Assembly: GCF_014637725.1 (NCBI RefSeq)
Contig: NZ_BMFC01000002.1
Coordinates: 310,907 to 374,906 of the forward strand
Source of the DNA: Marivita lacus
GTDB lineage: Bacteria; Pseudomonadota; Alphaproteobacteria; Rhodobacterales; Rhodobacteraceae
Length of the DNA: 64,000 nucleotides
Reading direction: 5' to 3'
Positions 54,877 to 62,886 of the stretch are shown piece after piece. Each line of letters begins with the position of its first letter. Position 1 is the first letter of the stretch. Both the position numbers and the translations under genes were made by a program. Under the pieces are notes generated by a model that saw only the letters and a list, made by a program, of their open reading frames with translations, was not told the DNA's origin and ran no database searches.

Positions 54877-55177
54877 GTTTGTCTCGTTGTAAGGGGTGAC
54901 GCTTCAATCTTGTCGAGACCGGGGCGGTCGATCACACCGCCTCGTCAGCGCCTCTGCGGTGAAATGCTTAAAATTTGCAGCAACGCACTGGCGATATTGA
55001 CCGGTTCATATCCAAAGGCAAGTGGGGTCGAGATTTGGCGCTGAAATCTTATGAAGCCGGTTGCGTCCGCGAAGGCATGCTGAAAACGAAACGTCCGAAA
55101 CGGCGCACCGGTCTCATCCTCTCGGGGGCAGGATGCGCCATATTCGATTGGGGTTCAGGGGTGTTTTGGCGGTGTGT
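54877..55177. other. Spacer of 301 bases between the secreted protein and the tRNA
   Basis: Contains the promoter and leader of the secreted-protein gene. Short open frames cross it but none has a ribosome binding site or a recognisable product. No repeat or clear hairpin was found. Confidence 0.55.
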
Positions 55178-55254
55178 TGGTAGGCCCGGCAGGACTTGAA
55201 CCCGCAACCAAAGCGTTATGAGCGCTCTGCTCTAACCAATTGAGCTACAGGCCC
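55178..55254 (-). tRNA. tRNA with CAT anticodon (Met elongator or Ile2)
   Basis: 77 bases including an encoded CCA. Acceptor arm GGGCCTG, D arm GCTCAATTGGTTAGAGC, anticodon loop CTCATAA on stem AGCG/CGCT, T arm GCGGG-TTCAAGT-CCTGC, discriminator A. The anticodon CAT fits elongator Met, or Ile2 after lysidine modification; the overall sequence looks more like Ile2 to me. The first acceptor pair is G-U. Confidence 0.9.
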
Positions 55255-55324
55255 GCCATGTGTATTTCAGTACCAGACCGCCGGGGCGCGTCAAGAGGCG
55301 CGGCACGCGGATGATGGACTCGTG

Positions 55325-55362
55325 CCGAAGGCTGCGCTAAGGCAGCCGCGACCTTCGGAGGG
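55325..55362 (+). promoter_or_regulatory. Candidate RNA switch-like hairpin in the purM leader
   Basis: CCGAAGG (55325-55331) can pair with CCTTCGG (55352-55358), whose last two G are part of the purM Shine-Dalgarno GGAGGG (55357-55362). A competing inner hairpin GGCTGC (55330-55335) / GCAGCC (55342-55347) shares bases with the first arm. Mutually exclusive folds could modulate purM translation. Confidence 0.4.
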
Positions 55363-55368
55363 TGCAGC

Positions 55369-56415
55369 ATGACAGACGGCAAGAACGGCATCACCTACGC
55401 GGATGCGGGTGTGGATATCGACGCAGGGAACGCCCTTGTGGAACGGATCAAACCCGCGGCCAAGCGCACGGCGCGGCCGGGTGTGATGTCGGGGCTCGGC
55501 GGGTTCGGCGCGCTGTTCGATCTCAAGGGCGCGGGCTTTGTCGATCCGGTGCTGGTGGCGGCCACGGACGGTGTGGGCACCAAGCTGCGCATCGCGATAG
55601 ACACCGGCCATGTGGATGGCGTGGGCATCGACCTTGTTGCGATGTGCGTCAACGATCTGGTCTGTCAGGGCGCGGAGCCTCTGTTTTTCCTCGATTATTT
55701 CGCGACGGGCAAGCTGGACACCGACACCGCCGCACGGGTGATCGAGGGCATCGCGACAGGCTGCGCGCAGTCGGGCTGTGCTCTGATCGGCGGCGAGACG
55801 GCGGAAATGCCGGGCATGTACCCGGCGGGTGATTTCGACCTCGCGGGCTTTGCCGTAGGCGCAATGGAGCGGGGCACGGACCTGCCCAGTGGCGTGGGTG
55901 AGGGTGATGTGCTTTTGGGGCTGGCGTCGAACGGCGTGCACTCCAACGGCTACTCCCTTGTGCGCAAGCTGGTGGAGGTTTCCGGCCTTGGCTGGGATGC
56001 CGATTGCCCCTGGGCCGACGGATCGCTGGGCGAAGCGCTTCTCACTCCGACACGGCTTTACGTGACGCAGGCGCTGGCGGCGGTAAAAGCCGGCGGCGTG
56101 CACGCACTGGCCCACATCACCGGCGGCGGTCTGACCGAGAACCTGCCGCGCGTCCTGCCCGAGGGTCTGGGCGCGCAGATCGACCTGACGGCATGGGATT
56201 TGCCGCCGGTGTTCAAATGGCTGGCGCAGACCGGTGGCATGGCCGAGTCCGAACTTCTCAAGACCTTCAACTGCGGCATCGGCATGATCGCCGTCGTGGC
56301 CCCGGACCAAGCGGATGCGCTGACGGCGGTGCTGGAAGAGGCGGGCGAGACCGTGTTCCGGATCGGTACCGTCACCGGCGCTCCGGGCGTGGCTTACACG
56401 GGCGCGCTGCGTTGA
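55369..56415 (+). CDS. purM: Phosphoribosylformylglycinamidine cyclo-ligase
   Basis: Fifth step of de novo purine synthesis (AIR synthetase), 348 residues. Features: [19 protein letters not shown] at the N-terminus, the ATP-binding [35 protein letters not shown], and [11 protein letters not shown]; the C-terminal half includes [14 protein letters not shown]-like [22 protein letters not shown] precedes the ATG. The stop overlaps the purN TTG start, so the two form an operon. Confidence 0.97.
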   Translation: MTDGKNGITYADAGVDIDAGNALVERIKPAAKRTARPGVMSGLGGFGALFDLKGAGFVDPVLVAATDGVGTKLRIAIDTGHVDGVGIDLVAMCVNDLVCQGAEPLFFLDYFATGKLDTDTAARVIEGIATGCAQSGCALIGGETAEMPGMYPAGDFDLAGFAVGAMERGTDLPSGVGEGDVLLGLASNGVHSNGYSLVRKLVEVSGLGWDADCPWADGSLGEALLTPTRLYVTQALAAVKAGGVHALAHITGGGLTENLPRVLPEGLGAQIDLTAWDLPPVFKWLAQTGGMAESELLKTFNCGIGMIAVVAPDQADALTAVLEEAGETVFRIGTVTGAPGVAYTGALR

Positions 56416-57005
56416 GAAAACGGGTGGCGATCCTGATTTCGGGTGGAGGCTCGAACATGGTGTCGCTGGCCGATGACATGACCGGCGATCACCCGGCGCA
56501 GCCTGTGCTGGTGCTGTCCAACCGCGCCGATGCGGGTGGTCTGGAGAAAGCCAAGGCGCGCGGCATTCCCACAGCTGTCGTGGATCACCGGCCCTTTGGC
56601 GGCGACCGTCCGGCGTTTGAAGATGCGTTGAACCACGTGCTGGATCAGGCGCGGCCGGACATCATCTGCCTTGCGGGCTTCATGCGGGTGCTGACCGAAG
56701 GCTTCGTGACGCGCTGGCAGGGCAAGATGCTCAACATCCACCCGTCGCTGTTACCAAAATACAAGGGTCTGCACACCCATCAGCGCGCCATCGACGCGGG
56801 CGATACCGAGGCCGGCTGTTCCGTGCACGAGGTCACCGCCGAACTCGATGGCGGGCAGGTGCTGGGACAGGTGCGGGTGCCGATCGCGCCCGACGACACC
56901 GCCGCGACCCTGGCTGCCAAGGTGCTGGTGCAGGAACATATGCTCTATCCGTTGATCCTTCGGCGCTTTGCCCAAGGCGACACGGCCCGTATCGATCTGC
57001 CCTGA
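56412..57005 (+). CDS. purN: Phosphoribosylglycinamide formyltransferase
   Basis: Third step of purine synthesis; uses 10-formyl-tetrahydrofolate. The 197-residue protein starts [14 protein letters not shown], the usual PurN N-terminus, and has the catalytic block [36 protein letters not shown], with its Asn and His. The start is TTG 56412 overlapping the purM stop (TTGA); a GTG four codons downstream would cut into the first strand. Reading further upstream in the same frame is meaningless sequence inside purM. Confidence 0.95.
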   Translation: MRKRVAILISGGGSNMVSLADDMTGDHPAQPVLVLSNRADAGGLEKAKARGIPTAVVDHRPFGGDRPAFEDALNHVLDQARPDIICLAGFMRVLTEGFVTRWQGKMLNIHPSLLPKYKGLHTHQRAIDAGDTEAGCSVHEVTAELDGGQVLGQVRVPIAPDDTAATLAAKVLVQEHMLYPLILRRFAQGDTARIDLP

Positions 57006-57096
57006 CGATTGAGGCCCGGACGCTAGGCAAAGCCTGGCTTTTGGTCTATACGCGGGACGGGGACCGAAAACACAAGAATAACGAACGACCCGAGAC

Positions 57097-58254
57097 ATGC
57101 ACATCATCACAACCACGACCGAGCTTGCCGCATTCTGCGAACGCGCTGCACAGACACCCTATGTGACCGTCGATACCGAATTCCTGCGGGAACGGACCTA
57201 TTATTCCAAGCTGTGCCTGATCCAGCTGGCCTATCGCGGGGATGGCAAGGACGACGCCGTTCTGGTTGATCCGCTGGTCGAAGGATTGTCGCTCGAGCCG
57301 CTGATGGATCTGTTCCGCAACCCGGATGTGGTCAAGGTGTTCCATGCGGCACGGCAGGATATCGAGATTTTCCACATCGACCATGGGGTCATTCCCAGGC
57401 CGCTGTTCGACACTCAGGTGGCGGCGATGGTGGCGGGGTTCGGCGAACAGGTGGGCTATGAGACGCTGGTGCGAAAGATCGCCAAACAGGCGCTCGACAA
57501 ATCCTCGCGCTTCACCGACTGGTCGCTGCGGCCATTGTCGGACAGCCAGACCGCCTATGCACTGGCCGATGTGACCCATCTGCGGGTGATCTATGAATAC
57601 CTGCGCAAGAAACTGGCCGAGACCGGGCGCGACCGCTGGGTCGAGGAAGAAATCGGCGTGCTGCTTGATCCCGAAACCTATGTCACCCATCCCGAAGACG
57701 CGTGGATGCGCGTCAAGACGCGGTCGAACGCGCCGCGCTTCCTTGCGCTGGTCAAGGAACTCGCCCGCTTCCGCGAGACCTATGCGCAGGAACGCAACGT
57801 GCCGCGCAGTCGGGTGTACAAGGATGATGCGTTGGTCGAACTGGCATCGACCAAACCCAAGGACATGGCCGATCTGGGCCGGTCCCGTCTGCTGTTGCGC
57901 GAAGCGCGCAGGGGCGAGATCGCCAATGGCATCCTCGAGGCGGTGCACCGCGCCCAGAGCATGCCCAAGGAACAATTGCCCTCACTGGATGACGCGCGCC
58001 CGTCGCCGCAGGTGAACCCGGCGCTGGCGGATTTGCTGCGCGTGCTGCTGAAGGCCAAGACGGAAAGCTCTGGCGTGGCATCCAAGCTGATCGCCACCTC
58101 TGCAGAGCTTGACGCGCTGGCCTCGGGTGACCGCGATGTGCCCGCGCTGCACGGCTGGCGCCGCGAAGTCTTCGGCGATGATGCGCTGCGCCTCTGCGAT
58201 GGGCGCGTCGGGCTGGCTGCCAAGGGCAAGCAGGTTCAGATCATCGAACTCTGA
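57097..58254 (+). CDS. rnd: Ribonuclease D
   Basis: 3' to 5' exoribonuclease that trims tRNA and other stable RNA. The 385-residue protein has the DEDD exonuclease domain: VTVDTEFLRERTYYSKLCLIQLA (Exo I, Asp and Glu), VKVFHAARQDIEIF (Exo II), and YALADVTHLRVIYEYL (Exo III). The HRDC domain lies near residues 205-285. Good length for the family. It does not overlap its neighbours. Confidence 0.95.
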   Translation: MHIITTTTELAAFCERAAQTPYVTVDTEFLRERTYYSKLCLIQLAYRGDGKDDAVLVDPLVEGLSLEPLMDLFRNPDVVKVFHAARQDIEIFHIDHGVIPRPLFDTQVAAMVAGFGEQVGYETLVRKIAKQALDKSSRFTDWSLRPLSDSQTAYALADVTHLRVIYEYLRKKLAETGRDRWVEEEIGVLLDPETYVTHPEDAWMRVKTRSNAPRFLALVKELARFRETYAQERNVPRSRVYKDDALVELASTKPKDMADLGRSRLLLREARRGEIANGILEAVHRAQSMPKEQLPSLDDARPSPQVNPALADLLRVLLKAKTESSGVASKLIATSAELDALASGDRDVPALHGWRREVFGDDALRLCDGRVGLAAKGKQVQIIEL

Positions 58255-58257
58255 CGC

Positions 58258-58773
58258 CTAGCGGCGGACGCTGCGCGCATCATTGGCACCGCGCACGGTG
58301 ATGGTGCGGATGCCCTGCAGATCCTGATCGGTGATCCAGAGCCCAACGGTGACCTGACGGGCGCGCGGGTTGGTGCTGCGCGGGCCGGGCTGTTGCAACG
58401 CCTTGAGATCGAACACCAATGTGCCGTCGGTACTGGCGGATGCATCCGGGACAAGCCGCACATCGAACGGCCCCACGCGGTCGGCCTGACCGGTGGCACG
58501 GATGATCGCTCCGCCGGGGCGGCGTTCGACCAGAAGCTCGGTAACCTCTGCAATCGGACGACCGGCAAAGACCTCGGGCGCATTGTTGCTGATGATCGAG
58601 ATCCGCCGCGCCGGGATCAGCGGGTTCACGGGGGCATTGGCCACGTCGAGCGCTGCCGGATCAGGCTGGCTCGATCCGAACCAGTTGAACGGGTTCAGAC
58701 GCGACTCGCCGATGGCGACGCAGCCCGTGAGCATCGCGGTTGCAAGGATCAAGAGCGTCACGGGTTTGCGCAT
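58258..58773 (-). CDS. Lipoprotein of unknown function
   Basis: Outer- or inner-membrane lipoprotein, 171 residues. The lipobox is canonical (MRKPVTLLILATAMLTGC, Cys18). The mature part begins VAIGESRLNPFNWFG and has a domain with RRISIISNNAPEVFAGRPIAEVTELLVERRPGGAIIRATG. I start at 58773 because AGAGGGACCGACC precedes the ATG; the frame is open further upstream. Similar genes accompany rnd in this family, by memory. Role unknown. Confidence 0.85.
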   Translation of the reverse strand: MRKPVTLLILATAMLTGCVAIGESRLNPFNWFGSSQPDPAALDVANAPVNPLIPARRISIISNNAPEVFAGRPIAEVTELLVERRPGGAIIRATGQADRVGPFDVRLVPDASASTDGTLVFDLKALQQPGPRSTNPRARQVTVGLWITDQDLQGIRTITVRGANDARSVRR

Positions 58774-58908
58774 GGTCGGTCCCTCTGCCAGTGTTTCTTC
58801 GACGTAACCGATTGCGCCGCGGTTGAAAAGCGTCAAGCCCGGGCTGGACGTTTGCCCCGCGCCTGCCTAGGTGTTCGGGGAACACGCAACCTGGACCCGG
58901 AGGCCGCC

Positions 58909-59322
58909 ATGGCGAGCGCCGCTTTTGAAGAGATAGTCGAGGATTTCGAGTTCCTGGACGATTGGGAAGACCGCTACCGCATGGTGATCGAGCTTGGCCG
59001 TGCGATGGAGCCCTTGCCGGACGCGTTGAAAGTGCCGGCCACCAAGGTCGATGGCTGTGCCAGTCAGGTCTGGTTGCACCCCCAGATCGAAGGGGGTGTG
59101 TTGCGGTTCGAGGGCGAGTCGGATGCGATGATCGTCAACGGGCTGATCGCGGTGCTGCGCAAGCTCTATGACGGAGTGCCGCCTTCCGAAGTGACCGCCA
59201 TCGACGCGCGGGCCGAACTGGGACGGTTGGGACTGAATGATCACCTCTCGGCCCAACGCTCCAACGGGCTGCGCGCCATGATTGAACGTTTGCAAGGTTT
59301 TGCGCACGCGTCGTCACCTTGA
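58909..59322 (+). CDS. sufE: Sulfur acceptor protein SufE
   Basis: Takes persulfide sulfur from the cysteine desulfurase SufS for iron-sulfur cluster assembly. The 137-residue protein has the acceptor Cys50 in KVDGCASQVWL and the N-terminal FEFLDDWEDRYRMVIELGR, both family signatures. The ATG at 58909 has GGAGG upstream. The rest of the suf cluster is not here. A convergent-gene repeat follows. Confidence 0.95.
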   Translation: MASAAFEEIVEDFEFLDDWEDRYRMVIELGRAMEPLPDALKVPATKVDGCASQVWLHPQIEGGVLRFEGESDAMIVNGLIAVLRKLYDGVPPSEVTAIDARAELGRLGLNDHLSAQRSNGLRAMIERLQGFAHASSP

Positions 59323-59341
59323 AGGAACGCCACGCCGTGTT

Positions 59342-59470
59342 GGGGGCTCTGCCCCCAAACCCCCGAGATATTTCCGAACCAGAGAATGAAGAACCGCGCC
59401 CCGGCTTCTCTGGTTGACAAATACCTCGGGGGAGACGCGCGCAGCGCGGCGGGGGCAGCGCCCCCGATCA
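59342..59470. repeat. Convergent-gene intergenic repeats, copies B and C in inverted order
   Basis: Copy C (59342-59391, reverse orientation) starts with hairpin GGGGGC-TCT-GCCCCC and runs through CCCCCGAGATATTT to AACCAGAGAATGAAG. Copy B (59404-59465, forward) begins GCTTCTCTGGTTG, passes ATACCTCGGGGGAG and ends with hairpin GGGGGC-AGC-GCCCCC. Together they face each other between convergent sufE and trpE. Copy A is at 33.77 kb. Confidence 0.8.
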
Positions 59471-59479
59471 ACAGCCGGA

Positions 59480-60994
59480 TTACGCGTTGCCGTTGCCTGT
59501 AAACCGCGCGGCGTCCGCAGCAGCACGGCGGATCGCGTTCGATTTGTGCACCGTTTCCTGGTACTCGGCTTCAGGGTCGCTGTCATAGACGACGCCGCCG
59601 CCCGCCTGGATATAGAGCTTTTGGTCCTTCACCAGCGCGGTGCGCAGGGCGATGCACATATCCATGTCGCCGCCCGCGCTGAAATAGCCGACGCCGCCGC
59701 CATAGATGCCGCGCTTTTCGGGCTCCAGCTCGTCGATGATTTCCATGGCGCGGACCTTGGGGGCACCGGACACGGTGCCTGCGGGCAGACCGGCCAGCAG
59801 TGCCGACAACGCGTCGTGTTGGGGATCAAGCTCGCCTACGACGTTCGACACGATGTGCATTACGTGGCTGTAGCGTTCGATGATGAATTTCTCGGTCGGG
59901 CGCACGGTTCCAATCCTGGCCACGCGGCCCACGTCGTTGCGGCCGAGGTCGAGAAGCATCAGGTGTTCGGCGCATTCCTTGGGATCACCCAGAAGGTCGG
60001 CCTCGAAGGCGTCATCCTCGGCTGGGGTCGCGCCGCGCGGGCGGGTGCCTGCAATGGGGCGGATGGTGACCTCGTTGCCGAAAACCCGCACGAGGATCTC
60101 GGGACTCGCACCGATCACCTGGAAGCCACCGAAGTTGAAGTAGAACATGAAGGGCGAGGGGTTGGTCCTTCGCAAGGAACGATAAAGTGCAAAGGGTGGA
60201 AGGGGGAAATCCTGCGTCCAGCGCTGTGCTGGAACCACCTGGAAGATGTCGCCGGCGCGGATGTAGTCCTTGGCCTTTTCGACGGCTTGCTTGTAGCCCT
60301 CGTGGGTAAAGTTCGACACGGGTGCTGCGATCTCGGCGGCATCGCCCATTTCGCGGGCCTGCTGCGGCAGCGCGCGCTCCAGGTCGCGCACTGCGTCCAT
60401 CACCCGTTCGGCGGCCTGTGCATAGGCGGCGCGGGCGGTCAGACCGTCAGCGACCCAGGCGGGGGACACCACGGTGACCTCGCCCTTGACCCCGTCCAGC
60501 ACCGCAACCACCGAGGGGCGCAGCATCACAGCATCGGGCAGGCCGAGCGGGTCGGGATTGATGTTGGGCAGGTGTTCCACCAGCCGGATCATGTCATAGC
60601 CCAGATAGCCGAAAAGCCCGGCGGCGGCCTGTGGCAGGGTATCGGGCAGGTCGATCTTTGATTCCGCGATCAAGGCGCGCAGCGTCGTCAGAGGATCGCC
60701 CGACTGGTCCTCGAACGCGTCGGAATCATAGCGGGCGGCACGGTTGATGCGGCTTTTGTGGCCGTGGCACTGCCAGATCACGTCAGGCTTCATGCCGATG
60801 ATCGAATAGCGACCGCGCACTTCGCCGCCAGTGACGCTTTCGAGCACGAAGGCGTCCTTGGCGGCACCGGTGAGCTTGAGCATCAGCGACACCGGCGTGT
60901 CGAGATCGGCGGCAAGGCGGGCATAGACGACCTGGTTCTGACCCGCGTCAAAAGCGCGGGCAAAGCTGTCGAAATCTGGGGTCAGTGTGGCCAT
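59480..60994 (-). CDS. trpE: Anthranilate synthase component I
   Basis: Converts chorismate to anthranilate with ammonia from TrpG, first step of tryptophan synthesis. The 504-residue protein shows the regulatory N-terminal region (DTPVSLMLKLTG, ESVTGGEVRGRYSIIG, where tryptophan binds) and the chorismate domain: IFQVVPAQRW, FNFGGFQVIGASPEILVRV, TIRPIAGTRPRG, LLDLGRNDVGRVARIGTV, GAPKVRAMEIIDELEP and AGGGVVYDSDPEAEYQET. It lies five bases after ppiD, so they may share a transcript. No leader peptide or attenuator was recognised. Confidence 0.97.
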   Translation of the reverse strand: MATLTPDFDSFARAFDAGQNQVVYARLAADLDTPVSLMLKLTGAAKDAFVLESVTGGEVRGRYSIIGMKPDVIWQCHGHKSRINRAARYDSDAFEDQSGDPLTTLRALIAESKIDLPDTLPQAAAGLFGYLGYDMIRLVEHLPNINPDPLGLPDAVMLRPSVVAVLDGVKGEVTVVSPAWVADGLTARAAYAQAAERVMDAVRDLERALPQQAREMGDAAEIAAPVSNFTHEGYKQAVEKAKDYIRAGDIFQVVPAQRWTQDFPLPPFALYRSLRRTNPSPFMFYFNFGGFQVIGASPEILVRVFGNEVTIRPIAGTRPRGATPAEDDAFEADLLGDPKECAEHLMLLDLGRNDVGRVARIGTVRPTEKFIIERYSHVMHIVSNVVGELDPQHDALSALLAGLPAGTVSGAPKVRAMEIIDELEPEKRGIYGGGVGYFSAGGDMDMCIALRTALVKDQKLYIQAGGGVVYDSDPEAEYQETVHKSNAIRRAAADAARFTGNGNA

Positions 60995-60999
60995 TTGCG

Positions 61000-62844
61000 T
61001 TACTGGATCAGCGCATGAACCGCGTTGATCGCGGGTTGGTTGATGTCGACCCCGGCGCGGCGTTGCACGTCGCTTGCAAAGGCGCGGAACAGGTCTTCGG
61101 CGACGCTGTTGGCGGCCTGATTGCGCAGGGCCTCGGCCAGCATCTCGATATCGCCATCGCTGCGGTCCACCGCCGTGATGCCGTCAAGGCGCAGCAGGAT
61201 CACGGTCCCGGTTCCGGCCACGGCACGGGTGTCTCCGACGCCCATTTCGAACACCGCCGTCAGCAGGTCGGGGCCAAGCTCGGCGATCTGGGCGTTGCGG
61301 CCAAGTCCGGTTTCGGTGCGCGGGGACAGGGACAGGTCCTCGAAGCTGGCGCCGCCCGCGAGCGATGCGGCGAGATCTTCGGCCTGTGCCATGAGCTGCG
61401 CGGTCTGTTCGCGGGTGTCCCAGCCCTGACGGACGCGGTCGATCACGTCTTCAATGGGCTGTGGCGCGGGGGGCTGGATGCGGTTGAGGCGCATGGCAAA
61501 CACACCGCCATCGCCAAGCTGCATCACTTCGGGGAAGTCGCCTTCGTTCAGCATTCCTGCGGCTTCGCGGAAGGCGTCATAGGCGGCGATCTCGCCGTCG
61601 GCACCGGGGAACCAGTCGATCTGGCCCAGCTGCGCCTCGGTGGAGTTTGCGATCTCTTCGAGAGTGGCCCCTGCGGCCAGTTCATCGTCGATCGTTTGCG
61701 CCAGCGTTTCGATCACCCGACGGGCACGGTCGAGTGCCAGTTCGCCGCGCAGGTCGGGGCGCGCGTCCTCAAAAGACGTGGTCTGCGCGTCCAGCACCGC
61801 GTTGACGCGGTAGAGCGCCGGTCCGAGGTTCGAGGGCAGCGGGCCGACAGTGTCGCCGGTGCCTGCGGCAAAGACACCCTCAGCGGCGGCGCCCACGTCA
61901 TCGCGGGTGACATCGCCCATGTCAACGTCCGGCAGGGTCAGACCGCGCTCTGCAACCAAGTCCTCGAAGCTGAAGTCATCGCCCAGACGAGCCAGCGCCT
62001 CGGCGGCGGCGTCTTCGCTGTTGAAGACAAGACGTTCGACCAGCCGACGCTCGGGCAGGTTGAACTCGTCGAACCGTTCCTCGTAGGAGGCGCGCAGCGT
62101 GGCGTCATCCACCTCGACCGTGTCCACGATCATCTCGGGCGTGATCCATGCATAGGTGATGTCGCGCTGTTCGGGCAGGGTGTAGCGGTCGATATTGTCT
62201 TCGTAATAGGCTTCCAGATCCGCCTCGGATGGCTCCGGCAGGCCGGTTTGCAGGTTCGATCCGGTCAGCCGCGCCCAGGTGAAATCGCGGGTTTCGCCGG
62301 TATAGGACAGCAGCGTGTCGATATAGGTGTCGGGCAGGGTGTTGCCGGCGATCAGCGCGCTTTGCAGGATGGTGCGCGCGGTGTCGTCGCGCAGCTGTTC
62401 CTCGAATTCGGATTCGGACAGGCCCTGGTTGCGCAGGGCAAAGCTGTAGGCCTCGCGGTTGAAGCTGCCATCGGCGCTCTGGAAGGACGGCACCTGCAAC
62501 AGCTGTTCCGCGACCACTTCGTCGCCGACCGAAATGCCGATGCGCGCCGCTTCGTGATCCAGACCGCGGGCGGTGATCAACTGGGCCAGCACCTGCCGGT
62601 CAAGCCCCAGCAACTGCGCCTCGGACATCGGCACGGCGCGTCCTGCCTGTGCGGCAAATGCGTTGATCTCGGTGCGCAGGTTGCGCAGGTAGGCCTCGGT
62701 CGAGACCTCCTTTTCGCCCACTGTCGCCACGCTGCGCGCGGTGCCGGTCAGACTGGTCGCGCCAAAGCCTGCGAGGCCAATGATGAGAAGCCCCAGCAGA
62801 ATCCAGATGAAGGTCTTTGACAGCTTGCCTTTGCCCATGGCCAT
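61000..62844 (-). CDS. ppiD: PpiD-type periplasmic peptidyl-prolyl isomerase/chaperone
   Basis: Inner-membrane-anchored chaperone for newly exported outer membrane proteins, 614 residues. A single N-terminal helix (FIWILLGLLIIGLAGFGATS) is followed by a SurA-like N-domain (KEVSTEAYLRNLRTEINAFAAQAGRAV, DGSFNREAYSFALRNQGLSESEFEEQLR). The parvulin region is weak and may be degenerate, and a second PPIase-like stretch follows. Works beside the Sec machinery encoded at 41-44 kb. The name PpiD is by domain plan rather than strong identity. Confidence 0.88.
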   Translation of the reverse strand: MAMGKGKLSKTFIWILLGLLIIGLAGFGATSLTGTARSVATVGEKEVSTEAYLRNLRTEINAFAAQAGRAVPMSEAQLLGLDRQVLAQLITARGLDHEAARIGISVGDEVVAEQLLQVPSFQSADGSFNREAYSFALRNQGLSESEFEEQLRDDTARTILQSALIAGNTLPDTYIDTLLSYTGETRDFTWARLTGSNLQTGLPEPSEADLEAYYEDNIDRYTLPEQRDITYAWITPEMIVDTVEVDDATLRASYEERFDEFNLPERRLVERLVFNSEDAAAEALARLGDDFSFEDLVAERGLTLPDVDMGDVTRDDVGAAAEGVFAAGTGDTVGPLPSNLGPALYRVNAVLDAQTTSFEDARPDLRGELALDRARRVIETLAQTIDDELAAGATLEEIANSTEAQLGQIDWFPGADGEIAAYDAFREAAGMLNEGDFPEVMQLGDGGVFAMRLNRIQPPAPQPIEDVIDRVRQGWDTREQTAQLMAQAEDLAASLAGGASFEDLSLSPRTETGLGRNAQIAELGPDLLTAVFEMGVGDTRAVAGTGTVILLRLDGITAVDRSDGDIEMLAEALRNQAANSVAEDLFRAFASDVQRRAGVDINQPAINAVHALIQ

Positions 62845-62886
62845 GCGGGTGCGCCCCTTGCTTGGTTGTGTTTTCGTGCGACGTGT

